Shown one piece after another: positions 30,529 to 38,676 of a stretch of DNA of 64,000 nucleotides. Numbering within the stretch: position 1 is the stretch's first letter; every line of letters begins with the position of its first letter. This stretch comes from Streptomyces wuyuanensis. Lineage in GTDB: Bacteria; Actinomycetota; Actinomycetes; Streptomycetales; Streptomycetaceae. The DNA is taken from NCBI RefSeq assembly GCF_900103455.1, contig NZ_FNHI01000013.1, forward strand, positions 169,415 to 233,414, given 5' to 3'. The translations under genes were made by a program, and so were the position numbers. The notes below the pieces were generated by a model. The model did not search any database. It had not been told where the DNA came from and was given only the letters and a program-made list of their open reading frames with translations.

Positions 30529-31476
30529 TCAGAAGCCCAGTCTGCGCAGCTGCTTGGGGTCCCGCTGCCAGTCCTTCGCGACCTTCACGTGCAGATCGAG
30601 GAAGACGGGGGTGCCGAGCAGCGCCTCGATGTGCTTGCGGGACTTGGTGCCGACCTCCTTGAGGCGGCTGCCCTTCGGGCCGATGATGATGCCCTTCTGG
30701 CTGGGGCGCTCGATGTAGACGTTGGCGTGGATGTCGAGCAGCGGCTTGTCCGCCGGGCGTCCCTCGCGGGGCAGCATCTCCTCGACCACGACGGCGATCG
30801 AGTGCGGCAGCTCGTCCCGTACGCCCTCCAGGGCCGCCTCCCGGATCAGCTCGGCGACCATGACCTGCTCGGGCTCGTCCGTGAGGTCGCCCTCCGGGTA
30901 GAGCGGCGGGCTCTCCGGGAGGAGCGGGACGAGGAGGTCGCCGAGCAGGGTGACCTGCTTGCCGCCGACGGCCGACACCGGGACGATCTCCGCCCACTCG
31001 AAGCCGAGCTCGCTGCCGAGGCGGTCGACGGCGACGAGCTGCTCGGCCAGGGTCTTGGAGTCGACCAGGTCGGTCTTGGTGACGATCGCGACCTTGGGGG
31101 TCTTCTTGATCCCGGCCAGTTCCTTGGCGATGAAGCGGTCGCCGGGACCGAGCTTCTGGTCGGCCGGCAGGCAGAAGCCGATCACGTCGACCTCGGCCCA
31201 GGTGGTGCGCACGACGTCGTTGAGCCGCTCGCCGAGCAGGGTGCGCGGCTTGTGCAGGCCGGGGGTGTCCACGAGCACGAGCTGGGCGTTCAGGTCGGGC
31301 CGGTGGACGATGCCGCGGACGGTGTGGCGGGTGGTCTGGGGCCGGTTGGAGGTGATGGCCACCTTCTGGCCCACCAGAGCGTTCGTGAGGGTGGACTTGC
31401 CCGCGTTGGGACGGCCGACGAAGCAGGCGAAGCCGGCGCGGTGCGGGGCCTCGGATCGGGGGGTGTGAACGCTCAT
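30529..31476 (-). CDS. era: GTPase Era
   Basis: This 315-residue GTPase binds the 3' end of 16S rRNA and assists 30S maturation. G1 is GRPNAGKST, G2 lies in ITSNRPQTTRHTVRG, G3 is DTPG, and G4 is TKTD. The C-terminal KH domain has the GIIIGPKGSRLKEVG turn. The ATG at 31474-31476 is chosen; another ATG nine bases upstream is equally possible because GGGGA lies 2 or 11 bases from them. It is convergent with the protease/emfourin pair. Confidence 0.95.
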   Translation of the reverse strand: MSVHTPRSEAPHRAGFACFVGRPNAGKSTLTNALVGQKVAITSNRPQTTRHTVRGIVHRPDLNAQLVLVDTPGLHKPRTLLGERLNDVVRTTWAEVDVIGFCLPADQKLGPGDRFIAKELAGIKKTPKVAIVTKTDLVDSKTLAEQLVAVDRLGSELGFEWAEIVPVSAVGGKQVTLLGDLLVPLLPESPPLYPEGDLTDEPEQVMVAELIREAALEGVRDELPHSIAVVVEEMLPREGRPADKPLLDIHANVYIERPSQKGIIIGPKGSRLKEVGTKSRKHIEALLGTPVFLDLHVKVAKDWQRDPKQLRRLGF

Positions 31477-31657
31477 GCGGGCCATTGTCCCCGATCCGCG
31501 GAGCGGTCACGTACCACGTGCCCGCCAACGGCGGGACGGACGCCCGCCGTACGAGGGGCCCGGGGCTCCGCCGCGGACGGCCCGGCCGGGCCCGGCGACC
31601 CCGGTGCGCACCGCCCGGCCGGTGGTACGGACGGCCGCCGCGCGAAGGGGCCGGGGC

Positions 31658-31692
31658 GTGACCGGGCGGGGCGGCGGCTTCCGCCCGGTCAC
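31658..31692 (-). terminator. Terminator of the DUF916-like gene
   Basis: GTGACCGGGCGG (31658-31669) pairs perfectly with 31681-31692 across an 11-base loop, 38 bases beyond the stop codon of the minus-strand gene. Confidence 0.65.
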
Positions 31693-31729
31693 GGCTCCCC
31701 ACGTCCCTGCGCAGGGCCGGGCGGGCGCG

Positions 31730-32692
31730 TCAGCCCCCGCCCATGCGCCGGCGCCGTCTCCGGAGCCAGACCAGCGTCCCGGCCCCGGCCGCGGCCAGGA
31801 CCGCGGCGGCCGTCCAGGGCACGGCGAGGAAGGACGCCGCGCCGGATCCGCGGGCGTCGCGTGCGCTCGCCGTCAGGGTCACCTCGCCCCAGTCGAGCTG
31901 CGGGGCTCCGGCCCAGTTCGCCGTGAGCCGGATCCGCTGCCGCGGCAGCAGTTCGCCCGGGACTCCGGTCAGGTCACGGGCCAGGAGGGTGCGGCCGAAC
32001 AGTCCCTCGGCGCGGAGGGCCACCTTGGGGCTGAGCGTGACGTTGCCCCGGTTGTGCAGGGTGTACGAGATCAGGGCGCTGCTGTCGGCGGTGCCCGGCA
32101 CGAGGGGCGCGTCCGTCGTGTAGCGCACGTCCTCGACGGAGAGCGCGGGCACGGACGGGCCGTTCACGCGGAGGTGGACACGGGCGCCGACCGCCCGCTG
32201 GATGCCGACGGCGACGGCTCCGCCGGGCCCCGCCGCGACGCGTTCGTCCAGCGCGACCAGCGCGCCGGGGTGGTCGCCCGGTTCGGCGTCCTCGGGGACG
32301 CTCAGGGTGTACGGGACGGTCACGGCGGAGCGGGCGCGCACGGTCAGCCGGGCGCGGTCCGGTTTCGCCCAGGCGCCGACGCCGCGCTGCCTCTCCTGAC
32401 GGGTGCGGACGGCGAAGCCCCCGTCCCGTTCGGTGTTGTAGGCGTCCGCCGCGTACAGCACGAACGTCAGCGGGGCGGCGGTCTTGTTGGTCACGGTGAC
32501 GCTGTCGGTGAGCGTCGTGCCGGGGTCGGCGGAGAGGTAGAAGTACGGGCGGCGGCCGAGGCCGGAGGCCGTGGGCTCGACGGACCACTCGCCGTTGTCC
32601 GCGGCGTGCGCGGCCGGGACGGCGCACAGCAGCGCGGCCAGCGCGAGGAGAGGTGCGAGCAGCGGCAGGAGGGGTGCGGGCAGTCTTCGCAC
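31730..32692 (-). CDS. Secreted, membrane-anchored DUF916-like protein
   Basis: This 320-residue precursor has a signal peptide ending near AVPAAHAAD. An N-terminal beta-sandwich follows (GRRPYFYLSADPGTTLTDSVTV, then LYAADAYNTERDGGFAV), as in the peptidoglycan-binding DUF916/WxL-interacting proteins. A second Ig-like domain (ALISYTLHNRGNVTLSPKVAL) precedes one C-terminal membrane helix (FLAVPWTAAAVLAAAGAGTLVWL) capped by RRRRRR. The protein is thus displayed outside and held in the membrane. It lies 61 bases downstream of a WxL-like secreted protein gene on the same strand, matching the pairing known in Firmicutes. Confidence 0.8.
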   Translation of the reverse strand: MRRLPAPLLPLLAPLLALAALLCAVPAAHAADNGEWSVEPTASGLGRRPYFYLSADPGTTLTDSVTVTNKTAAPLTFVLYAADAYNTERDGGFAVRTRQERQRGVGAWAKPDRARLTVRARSAVTVPYTLSVPEDAEPGDHPGALVALDERVAAGPGGAVAVGIQRAVGARVHLRVNGPSVPALSVEDVRYTTDAPLVPGTADSSALISYTLHNRGNVTLSPKVALRAEGLFGRTLLARDLTGVPGELLPRQRIRLTANWAGAPQLDWGEVTLTASARDARGSGAASFLAVPWTAAAVLAAAGAGTLVWLRRRRRRMGGG

Positions 32693-32753
32693 GGGTGCGG
32701 GTCCCCCGGGTCGGGGCGGGCCGACCGGGTGCGCGCCCGGCCCGCCGTGGGTG

Positions 32754-34091
32754 TCAGGTGAGGGTGAGGGTCAGCACGCCCGAGTAGGCGCCGGGGGCGG
32801 TGAACGCCGGCACGTCCAGCGACACCTTGGCCCCGGCGGTGAACTCGCCGCCGGTGACCGCCCCGTTGGGGGTGGACGCCAGGGTGGCGCCGGCGGTGCC
32901 GACGGCGCCGGCGGAGCCCGCCGCGCAGGTACTGGGGCTGCCGGCCTTGGTGGCGCAGGCCGGGGTCCAGCTCAGCCGGCCGGCGTCGATCCTGCCGCCG
33001 GGGCCGGTGAAGTCGGTGACCTTTCCGGTCAGGGACCAGCCCGCGGGGCCGCCGCGGAAGTCCTTGACGGTCGCCGCGTGGAGGTCGCCGGTGGCGGCGC
33101 CGCCCTTGCCGAAGTCGACGGACGTCAGCTGGACGCTGTCACCGGCCTGGGTCATGGACAGGGTTCCGGCCGCGACCGCGGTGGTGAGCTTCTGGCTGTT
33201 CGCGGGTACGGGGGTGTCGTCGACGACGGTGTACGCGGCGGGGCCCGCTCCCTTGTCGTCGCTCCAGGCGGTGCCCTCGTAGGCGACGACTCCGGTGGTG
33301 GCCTTGTCGGCGACCGTGAGCTGCGCGGTGAAGGTGCCCGTCGCGCCGGCCTTCACGGTCGTTGTGTCGGCGGTCTCGGCCGCGCCGGCGCGGCCGGCGA
33401 CGGTGATGTCCGCGAGCGGGGTGAACTTGGCGCCGGTGACGGTCACCGTGTCGCCGGGCTTGCCGGAGGCGGTGCCCAGCCGCACGGACCGTTCGTTGGC
33501 ACCGGGCTGTTCGGTGGCGACGATCGTCTGCGAGACGGGCGCGGGCGGGTTCGTCACCGTGCAGGGGGTGTCCAGTTCCATGATGTAGCTGGTGTGGATG
33601 TTGTAGTCGCCCGGCGAGAGGGTGATCGAGCCGGGCGCGGTGACCGTGAACGTGCCGGTCATGGAGAACGCCGGGAACGGTGCCTTGCCGGGGACGGGTG
33701 GGTTCTTCCTGGGCCCGGCGACCGTGACGCTGCCGGGCTGGGCGCCTCCGAGGGTCACCTTGCCGGTGGGGGTCATGATGTCGGCGGGCAGTGCGAGGTC
33801 GACGGGGTTGCCGGCGGCGGGCTTGGTGACCGTGTAGGTGACGGTGACCGTGTCGCCCACCTTCGGCGTGGTGTTGTCGACGGTGATCTCGGCGCTGGTC
33901 GTGCCGTCGATGGGCGGGATGCCGGAGATCGGCGGTGGTACGCAGTGCGTCGGGAAGTCGACTGCCTGGGCCGCGTTCACCTGGGCCGCGGCGGAGGGCG
34001 CGAGGAACCCGCCGCCGGTGGCCACGAGCGCGCTCACCCCCAGCAGCGCCGCCCAGCGGCGTCTTCGTGGTGTGGATGGCAGGGATGCCAT
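32754..34091 (-). CDS. Secreted WxL-like multi-domain surface protein
   Basis: This 445-residue precursor has a signal peptide (RRRRWAALLGVSALVATGG, cleavage near PSAAAQ). Two or three Ig-like beta domains follow, such as TPKVGDTVTVTYTVTKP and GKPGDTVTVTGAKFTPLADI. The last 170 residues resemble a WxL domain: WSLTGKVTDFTGPGG carries the W-x-L, and the chain ends YSGVLTLTLT where canonical members have a second WxL (LTWTL). Three cysteines in the last domain and no membrane anchor suggest non-covalent wall attachment. GGGGGAAG precedes the ATG at 34089-34091. The DUF916-like gene follows in the same operon. Confidence 0.75.
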   Translation of the reverse strand: MASLPSTPRRRRWAALLGVSALVATGGGFLAPSAAAQVNAAQAVDFPTHCVPPPISGIPPIDGTTSAEITVDNTTPKVGDTVTVTYTVTKPAAGNPVDLALPADIMTPTGKVTLGGAQPGSVTVAGPRKNPPVPGKAPFPAFSMTGTFTVTAPGSITLSPGDYNIHTSYIMELDTPCTVTNPPAPVSQTIVATEQPGANERSVRLGTASGKPGDTVTVTGAKFTPLADITVAGRAGAAETADTTTVKAGATGTFTAQLTVADKATTGVVAYEGTAWSDDKGAGPAAYTVVDDTPVPANSQKLTTAVAAGTLSMTQAGDSVQLTSVDFGKGGAATGDLHAATVKDFRGGPAGWSLTGKVTDFTGPGGRIDAGRLSWTPACATKAGSPSTCAAGSAGAVGTAGATLASTPNGAVTGGEFTAGAKVSLDVPAFTAPGAYSGVLTLTLT

Positions 34092-34416
34092 GTGCTTCCC
34101 CCTTCACTCGGCCTTCACTCGGTGGCCGTCATTGACGGGGTGGGGGAAAGAGAAGTCAATGGAATCGAAATGCACCGACTGATGACCCATCAGATCGTGT
34201 CAAGATCACAGGCCGCGCCTGCTCAAGATCGGCGTTTGCGCAGGTCAGTGCCAGTGTGGGAGAGAGCAGGCGAGCACGGCCCCGGACGGCGAGGGCGAGG
34301 TGACGGTCGTCGAACAGAGCCGCCCCACCGTGGCCCTTCGGCTCGCGCCCGCTGCGGGGGTGGAGCCGACGGGCCGGAGAGCGCCGTGGAGCCGGTGGGC
34401 CGGTGGGCCGCGGTCG
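34092..34416. other. Intergenic region upstream of the WxL gene
   Basis: The right-hand half is GC-rich with repeated GGCCGGTGGG words and holds no gene I can support. The left-hand half is less GC-rich and contains the promoter/operator candidate. Confidence 0.5.
34179..34203 (-). promoter_or_regulatory. Promoter/operator candidate of the WxL-DUF916 operon
   Basis: CTGATGACCCATCAG (34179-34193) has perfect 6-base arms around three bases. On the minus strand it directly follows a TTGACA hexamer (34203-34198), so a protein bound to the palindrome would occupy the promoter spacer. I cannot assign a convincing -10 hexamer. Confidence 0.45.
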
Positions 34417-34779
34417 TCAGGCGGGCGACGGGCCGTTCGCGCGGCGGCGGGCGAGCAGGGCCGCGGCGCCGACCGCGGCGTAGAGCAGGGCGAGGACGCC
34501 CAGCATCAGGTTCAGCAGGTCGACCGGGCCGCCCGCGACCAGGTGCGCCGCCGCGGGCACGCCGGCGGCGAAGCCGACGGTCAGCAGGACGACCGCCGCG
34601 GCCGCCCGCAGGGCGCGGCGGCGCCGGCCGGTGCTCAGCTCGGCGCCCGCCACCGCGGCGAGGAACAGCGGGAACGCGTCGGACCAGGCCAACGGTCCGG
34701 AGACCACGCCGTCGATCCCGTTGACGACGACACCGACGATGCCGACCGCCAGGACGACGCGTCCCCAGGTGCGGGACAC
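34417..34779 (-). CDS. Small integral membrane protein
   Basis: This 120-residue protein has about four hydrophobic segments: VVLAVGIVGVVVNGIDGVV, FPLFLAAVAGAEL, AAAAVVLLTVGFAAGVPAA, and LLNLMLGVLALLYAAVGAAALL. A basic RRRRALR loop lies in the middle. I do not recognise a family. The GTG at 34777-34779 follows the stop of the cytidine-deaminase-like gene by one base, so the two are translationally coupled. Confidence 0.75.
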   Translation of the reverse strand: MSRTWGRVVLAVGIVGVVVNGIDGVVSGPLAWSDAFPLFLAAVAGAELSTGRRRRALRAAAAVVLLTVGFAAGVPAAAHLVAGGPVDLLNLMLGVLALLYAAVGAAALLARRRANGPSPA

Positions 34780-34780
34780 G

Positions 34781-35134
34781 TCAGCCCGCTGTCACGGTCG
34801 CCCGGAGCAGGCCGTCGGGACCGGCGAGAAGCACCGGCGTCCCCGGGCCGCCGAGGTCCCGGACCGCGGCCCTGTCGGCGTCGGCGACCGTGTCGGTCTC
34901 GGCGACCACCGCCGCCGCCTCCAGGGACTTGGCGCCGCTGGCCACGGCCATCGCGACCGCCGTCCGAAGCGCGCTGAGCCGCAGGGACTCCAGCGCCACC
35001 GTGCCCGCGACGTAGGTCCGTCCGGTCTCGTCCCGCACCGCCGCACCCTCGGGTACGCCGTTGCGGGCGCGGGCGCTGCGCGCCAGGGTGATGATCTTGC
35101 GGTCTTCGGGATCGAGTCCGGAGCTGTCAGTCAT
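34781..35134 (-). CDS. Cytidine-deaminase-like protein without catalytic residues
   Basis: This 117-residue protein follows the layout of cytidine deaminases: an N-terminal helix, RNGVPEGAAVRDETGRTYVAGTVALES, then LRLSALRTAVAMAVASGAK. Where active enzymes read (C/H)AE at the zinc site this reads SAL, and the downstream PCGxC is absent (PGTPVLLAGPDG). The fold may persist but deaminase activity should not. I recall Streptomyces homologues in the same position beside era/ybeY, annotated as cytidine deaminase. ATG 35132-35134 is the family start. Confidence 0.75.
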   Translation of the reverse strand: MTDSSGLDPEDRKIITLARSARARNGVPEGAAVRDETGRTYVAGTVALESLRLSALRTAVAMAVASGAKSLEAAAVVAETDTVADADRAAVRDLGGPGTPVLLAGPDGLLRATVTAG

Positions 35135-35224
35135 GGGACGAGCATAGTTCGCGGCCCGGACCCGCCCGCCGGGCACCGGTGGCGGCCCCTCGGGGCCGAG
35201 GTGCCCGGCCCGGCGCGCACGGGC

Positions 35225-35590
35225 TCAGGGCCGGTCCAGACGGAGCCGCTCCGCCTTCGGCAGGCCGGCGACGACGAGGTCGTAGGAATCCTCGACGAGC
35301 TCCCGGACCGTGCGGGCCGGGAGCTCCGGCACGGTGACCGTGTTCCAGTGGCGCTTGTTGAGGTGGTAGCCGGGGACGATCGCCGGGTACTCCGCGCGCA
35401 GCCGGACGGCTTCGTCCGGATCGCACTTCAGCGACACCTTCAGCGGGTCGGCCGCCAGGTCGGACAGGGCGAACATCTTCCCGGCGACCTTGAAGACCGA
35501 GACCTCGGGCCCGAAGGGGAAGTCCTCCACCGCGGCGTTCTGCTCCAGGCAGAGCTCCTTCAGCCGGCGGGGCGTCAGCGGGCCGCTCAC
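35225..35590 (-). CDS. MmcQ/YjbR-family protein
   Basis: This 121-residue single-domain protein has the YjbR pattern: LKELCLEQNAAVEDFPFG, VSVFKVAGKMFALSDL, KCDPDEAVRLRAEYPAIVPGYHLNKRHWNTV in two parts, and a C-terminal helix. YjbR proteins are proposed to bind DNA; their role is unclear. The GTG at 35588-35590 overlaps the stop codon of the upstream CBS-domain gene (GTGA), so the two are coupled. Confidence 0.85.
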   Translation of the reverse strand: MSGPLTPRRLKELCLEQNAAVEDFPFGPEVSVFKVAGKMFALSDLAADPLKVSLKCDPDEAVRLRAEYPAIVPGYHLNKRHWNTVTVPELPARTVRELVEDSYDLVVAGLPKAERLRLDRP

Positions 35591-36855
35591 GCCGGCTCCA
35601 CGAGCACGGTGACGATCTTGTTCCGCCGGCCGGCGGGGGACTCGGCGGTCAGCCGCAGGGCGCGGCCGTCCGGGAGTTCGACGTGGGCGCTGGCGCCGGC
35701 GATCGGGACCCGGCCGAGGGACTTGGCCAGCAGCCCGCCCACGGTCTCCACGTCCTCGTCGTCGTACGCGTCGAGGCCGAACAGCTCACCGAGGTCGCCG
35801 ATGTCGAGCCGGGCGGTGACCCGGTAGCGCGAGTCGCCGAGCTCCTGCACGGGCGGCAGCTCCCGGTCGTACTCGTCGGTGATCTCGCCGACGATCTCCT
35901 CCAGGATGTCCTCGATGGTGACGATCCCGGCCGTGCCGCCGTACTCGTCGATGACGACGGCGACGTGGTTGCGCTCCTGCTGCATCTCTCGCAGCAGGTC
36001 GCCCGCGTTCTTGGTGTCGGGCACGAAGGCCGCCGGGCGCATCGCGGTGGAGACCAGCTCGGCCTCCGCGTCCCGGTTGATGTGCGTCTTGCGGACGAGG
36101 TCCTTCAGATACACGATCCCGACGATGTCGTCCTCGTTCTCCCCGGTGACCGGGATACGGGAGAAGCCGGAGCGCAGGGCCAGGGTGAGCGCCTGGCGGA
36201 TGGTCTTGTAGCGCTCGATGGCGACGAGGTCGGTCCGCGGGACCATCACCTCCCGCACGAGGGTGTCGCCGAGCTCGAAGACGGAGTGCACCATCTTGCG
36301 CTCCTCGGCCTCGATCAGCGACTCCTGCTCCGCGAGGTCGACCATCGCGCGCAGCTCGGCCTCGCTGGCGAACGGGCCCTTGCGGAAGCCCTTGCCCGGG
36401 GTCAGCGCGTTGCCGATGAGGATCAGCAGCTGCGGGACGGGGCCCATGACGCGGGCCAGCGGCAGCAGGACGTACGCGGCGGCCGTCGCCGTGTTGAGCG
36501 GGTGCTGACGGCCGATGGTGCGCGGGGAGACGCCGACGGCGACGTACGAGACGAGAACCATCACGCCGATGGCGACGGCCAGGGCCTGCCAGGTCTCCGT
36601 GAACTCCTGCAGGCAGGCGTAGGTGACCAGCGCGCCGGCCGCCATCTCGCAGGCGACCCGCACCAGCAGGGCCACGTTGAGGTAGCGCGTGGGGTCGGAG
36701 GCGACCTGGACCAGCCGGTCCGCGCCGCGCCGCCCGGAGCGCAGCGCCTCGGCCGCACGGAAAGCGGAGACACGGGCGATGCCGGCCTCCGCGCAGGCGG
36801 CGAGCCAGGCGACGACGACCAGTGCGACGGCGCCGATGACGAGCTGGGCGCTCAT
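35587..36855 (-). CDS. CBS-domain/CorC-type membrane protein (hemolysin family)
   Basis: This 422-residue protein has an N-terminal CNNM/DUF21 membrane domain with about four hydrophobic segments in the first 140 residues. A CBS pair follows (REVMVPRTDLVAIERYKTIRQAL in the first, VVIDEYGGTAGIVTIEDILEEIVGEI across the second in separate strands), then a C-terminal CorC/HlyC domain (YRVTARLDIGDLGELFGLD). The family is linked to magnesium or cobalt export and is often called hemolysin. It sits in the tight run phoH-ybeY-this gene-yjbR with overlapping start and stop codons. Confidence 0.92.
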   Translation of the reverse strand: MSAQLVIGAVALVVVAWLAACAEAGIARVSAFRAAEALRSGRRGADRLVQVASDPTRYLNVALLVRVACEMAAGALVTYACLQEFTETWQALAVAIGVMVLVSYVAVGVSPRTIGRQHPLNTATAAAYVLLPLARVMGPVPQLLILIGNALTPGKGFRKGPFASEAELRAMVDLAEQESLIEAEERKMVHSVFELGDTLVREVMVPRTDLVAIERYKTIRQALTLALRSGFSRIPVTGENEDDIVGIVYLKDLVRKTHINRDAEAELVSTAMRPAAFVPDTKNAGDLLREMQQERNHVAVVIDEYGGTAGIVTIEDILEEIVGEITDEYDRELPPVQELGDSRYRVTARLDIGDLGELFGLDAYDDEDVETVGGLLAKSLGRVPIAGASAHVELPDGRALRLTAESPAGRRNKIVTVLVEPA

Positions 36856-37349
36856 GAGACGGTCGGCGCCGGGGACGGACCGGTCAGGCCCTTCTCAGCC
36901 CTCCAGCCGTCGACGATCGCCGCCTGCAGACCGAACATCTCGGCGCGCTCGTCGGCCTCCTCGTGGTCGTACCCGAGCAGGTGCAGCACACCGTGGACGG
37001 TGAGCAGCTGGAGCTCCTCGTCCATGGAGTGCCGGGTCGGCGCTTCCTCGCCCTGCTTCGTCGCCACCTCGGGGCAGAGCACGATGTCGCCGAGGAGCCC
37101 CTGCGGGGGCTCCTCGTCGTCCTTGACGGGCGGACGCAGCTCGTCCATGGGAAAGGACATGACATCCGTGGGGCCGGGCAGGTCCATCCACTGGATGTGC
37201 AGCTGCTCCATGGCCTCGGCGTCCACGACGATCACCGAGAGTTCGGAGAGCGGGTGGATGCGCATCCGCGCGAGCGCGTAGCGGGCGATGTCGAGGATCG
37301 CCTGCTCGTCGACCTCGGTTCCGGACTCGTTGTTGACGTCGATCGACAT
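36852..37349 (-). CDS. ybeY: Endoribonuclease YbeY
   Basis: This 165-residue zinc-dependent RNase functions in 16S rRNA 3' maturation and 70S quality control. The zinc motif is HGVLHLLGYDHEEADE, and WMDLPGPTDVMSFPMDE is the second conserved block. ATG 37347-37349 (MSIDVNNESG) is the usual family start. A GTG 18 bases upstream overlaps the phoH stop and could give a six-residue extension with translational coupling. The 3' end overlaps the next gene by four bases. Confidence 0.94.
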   Translation of the reverse strand: MSIDVNNESGTEVDEQAILDIARYALARMRIHPLSELSVIVVDAEAMEQLHIQWMDLPGPTDVMSFPMDELRPPVKDDEEPPQGLLGDIVLCPEVATKQGEEAPTRHSMDEELQLLTVHGVLHLLGYDHEEADERAEMFGLQAAIVDGWRAEKGLTGPSPAPTVS

Positions 37350-37363
37350 GGTGCTGACCGGTT

Positions 37364-38386
37364 TCACTTCCCGTTGCTGCCGTTGCGGCTGTCGTACTTC
37401 TCGTAGGCGTCGACGATACGGCCCACGAGCTTGTGCCGGACGACATCCTGCGATGTCAGCATGGAGAAGTGCACGTCCGGGACGCCGTCCAGGATGTCCC
37501 TGACCTGGCGCAGACCGCTCTTGGTCCCGCCGGGCAGATCGACCTGGGTGACGTCACCGGTGATCACGATCTTCGAGTCGAAGCCGAGACGCGTCAGGAA
37601 CATCTTCATCTGCTCCGGATTCGTGTTCTGCGCCTCGTCGAGGATGATGAACGCGTCGTTGAGCGTACGGCCGCGCATGTACGCCAGCGGCGCCACCTCG
37701 ATCGTGCCCGCGGCCATCAGGCGCGGGATCGAGTCCGGGTCGATCATGTCGTGCAGGGCGTCGTACAGCGGCCGCAGGTACGGGTCGATCTTCTCGTAGA
37801 GCGTGCCGGGCAGGAAGCCCAGGCGCTCGCCCGCCTCGACCGCGGGCCGGGTGAGGATGATCCGGTTGACCTGCTTGGACTGCAGCGCCTGCACGGCCTT
37901 GGCCATCGCGAGGTAGGTCTTGCCTGTGCCGGCGGGGCCGATGCCGAAGACGACCGTGTGCTTGTCGATGGCGTCGACGTACCGCTTCTGGTTGAGCGTC
38001 TTGGGGCGGATGGTGCGGCCGCGGCTGGACAGGATGTTCTGGGTCAGGACCTCGGAAGGGGTCTCGGCCGCCGCTCCTCCGCCTTCCTCGCGAAGCATGG
38101 CGATCGAGCGTTCCACGGCGTCCTCCGTCATCGGCTGTCCGGTGCGGAGCACCAGCATCATCTCGTCGAAAAGGCGCTGGACCAGTGCGACTTGGCGTTC
38201 GTCGCCGACAGCACTGATCACATTGCCGCGGACGTGAATGTCCACGGTCGGGAACGCCTGCTCGATCACGCGCAGCAGGGAATCACCAGAACCGAGCACG
38301 GTCACCATGGGGTGCTTCGCGGGGACGGTGAAATGGGCTCGTGCCTGCCCCGGCGCGAGGGTCTGGTCTGTGGGTGTCTGAGTCAT
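37364..38386 (-). CDS. phoH: PhoH-like ATPase
   Basis: This 340-residue protein has an N-terminal KH-like segment (VLGSGDSLLRVIEQAFPTVD) followed by a helicase-type P-loop ATPase: GIGPAGTGKTYLAMAKAV as Walker A, LTRPAVEAGERLGFLPG, and AFIILDEAQN as Walker B. PhoH proteins are usually found with ybeY, as here, and are implicated in RNA metabolism. ATG 38384-38386 has AGAGGG nine bases upstream. The run phoH-ybeY-corC-yjbR appears to be one operon. Confidence 0.93.
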   Translation of the reverse strand: MTQTPTDQTLAPGQARAHFTVPAKHPMVTVLGSGDSLLRVIEQAFPTVDIHVRGNVISAVGDERQVALVQRLFDEMMLVLRTGQPMTEDAVERSIAMLREEGGGAAAETPSEVLTQNILSSRGRTIRPKTLNQKRYVDAIDKHTVVFGIGPAGTGKTYLAMAKAVQALQSKQVNRIILTRPAVEAGERLGFLPGTLYEKIDPYLRPLYDALHDMIDPDSIPRLMAAGTIEVAPLAYMRGRTLNDAFIILDEAQNTNPEQMKMFLTRLGFDSKIVITGDVTQVDLPGGTKSGLRQVRDILDGVPDVHFSMLTSQDVVRHKLVGRIVDAYEKYDSRNGSNGK

Positions 38387-38513
38387 GGGCCGGCCCTCTG
38401 GCCTGCGCATACCTCCCGTTGCAGGGTTCTCGCCGCTCGACAACCTCTGGGTTACCAGCGTACGACCCCGCACGGACAGTCCCTAAGTGCTTTTCCCGGC
38501 ACCCGGAGAACCC

Positions 38514-38547
38514 CCTCCCGGCCTGCACGGGAGGCAAGGCCGGGAGG
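38514..38547 (-). terminator. Hairpin between pfkB-like gene and phoH
   Basis: CCTCCCGGCCT (38514-38524) pairs perfectly with AGGCCGGGAGG (38537-38547) across 12 bases. It lies 130 bases after the stop codon of the minus-strand sugar kinase gene in otherwise non-coding, GC-rich DNA. Confidence 0.45.
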
Positions 38548-38676
38548 CCGGGGCAAGAGGCCCGGGCGGGGAGCGGCGGACGGGGCCGGGCGCGGCCCCG
38601 GGAGGGCTTCGGGGCGAGGAAGGACGCGTGCGGCGCCCACCGGGGAAGGGGTCGGGCCGTGCGCCTCCGTCAGGGG

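Noticed and set aside
37080..37112. GAGGAGCCCC hairpin as terminator
   Set aside because: It lies inside ybeY and is explained by the codons for EEPPQG.
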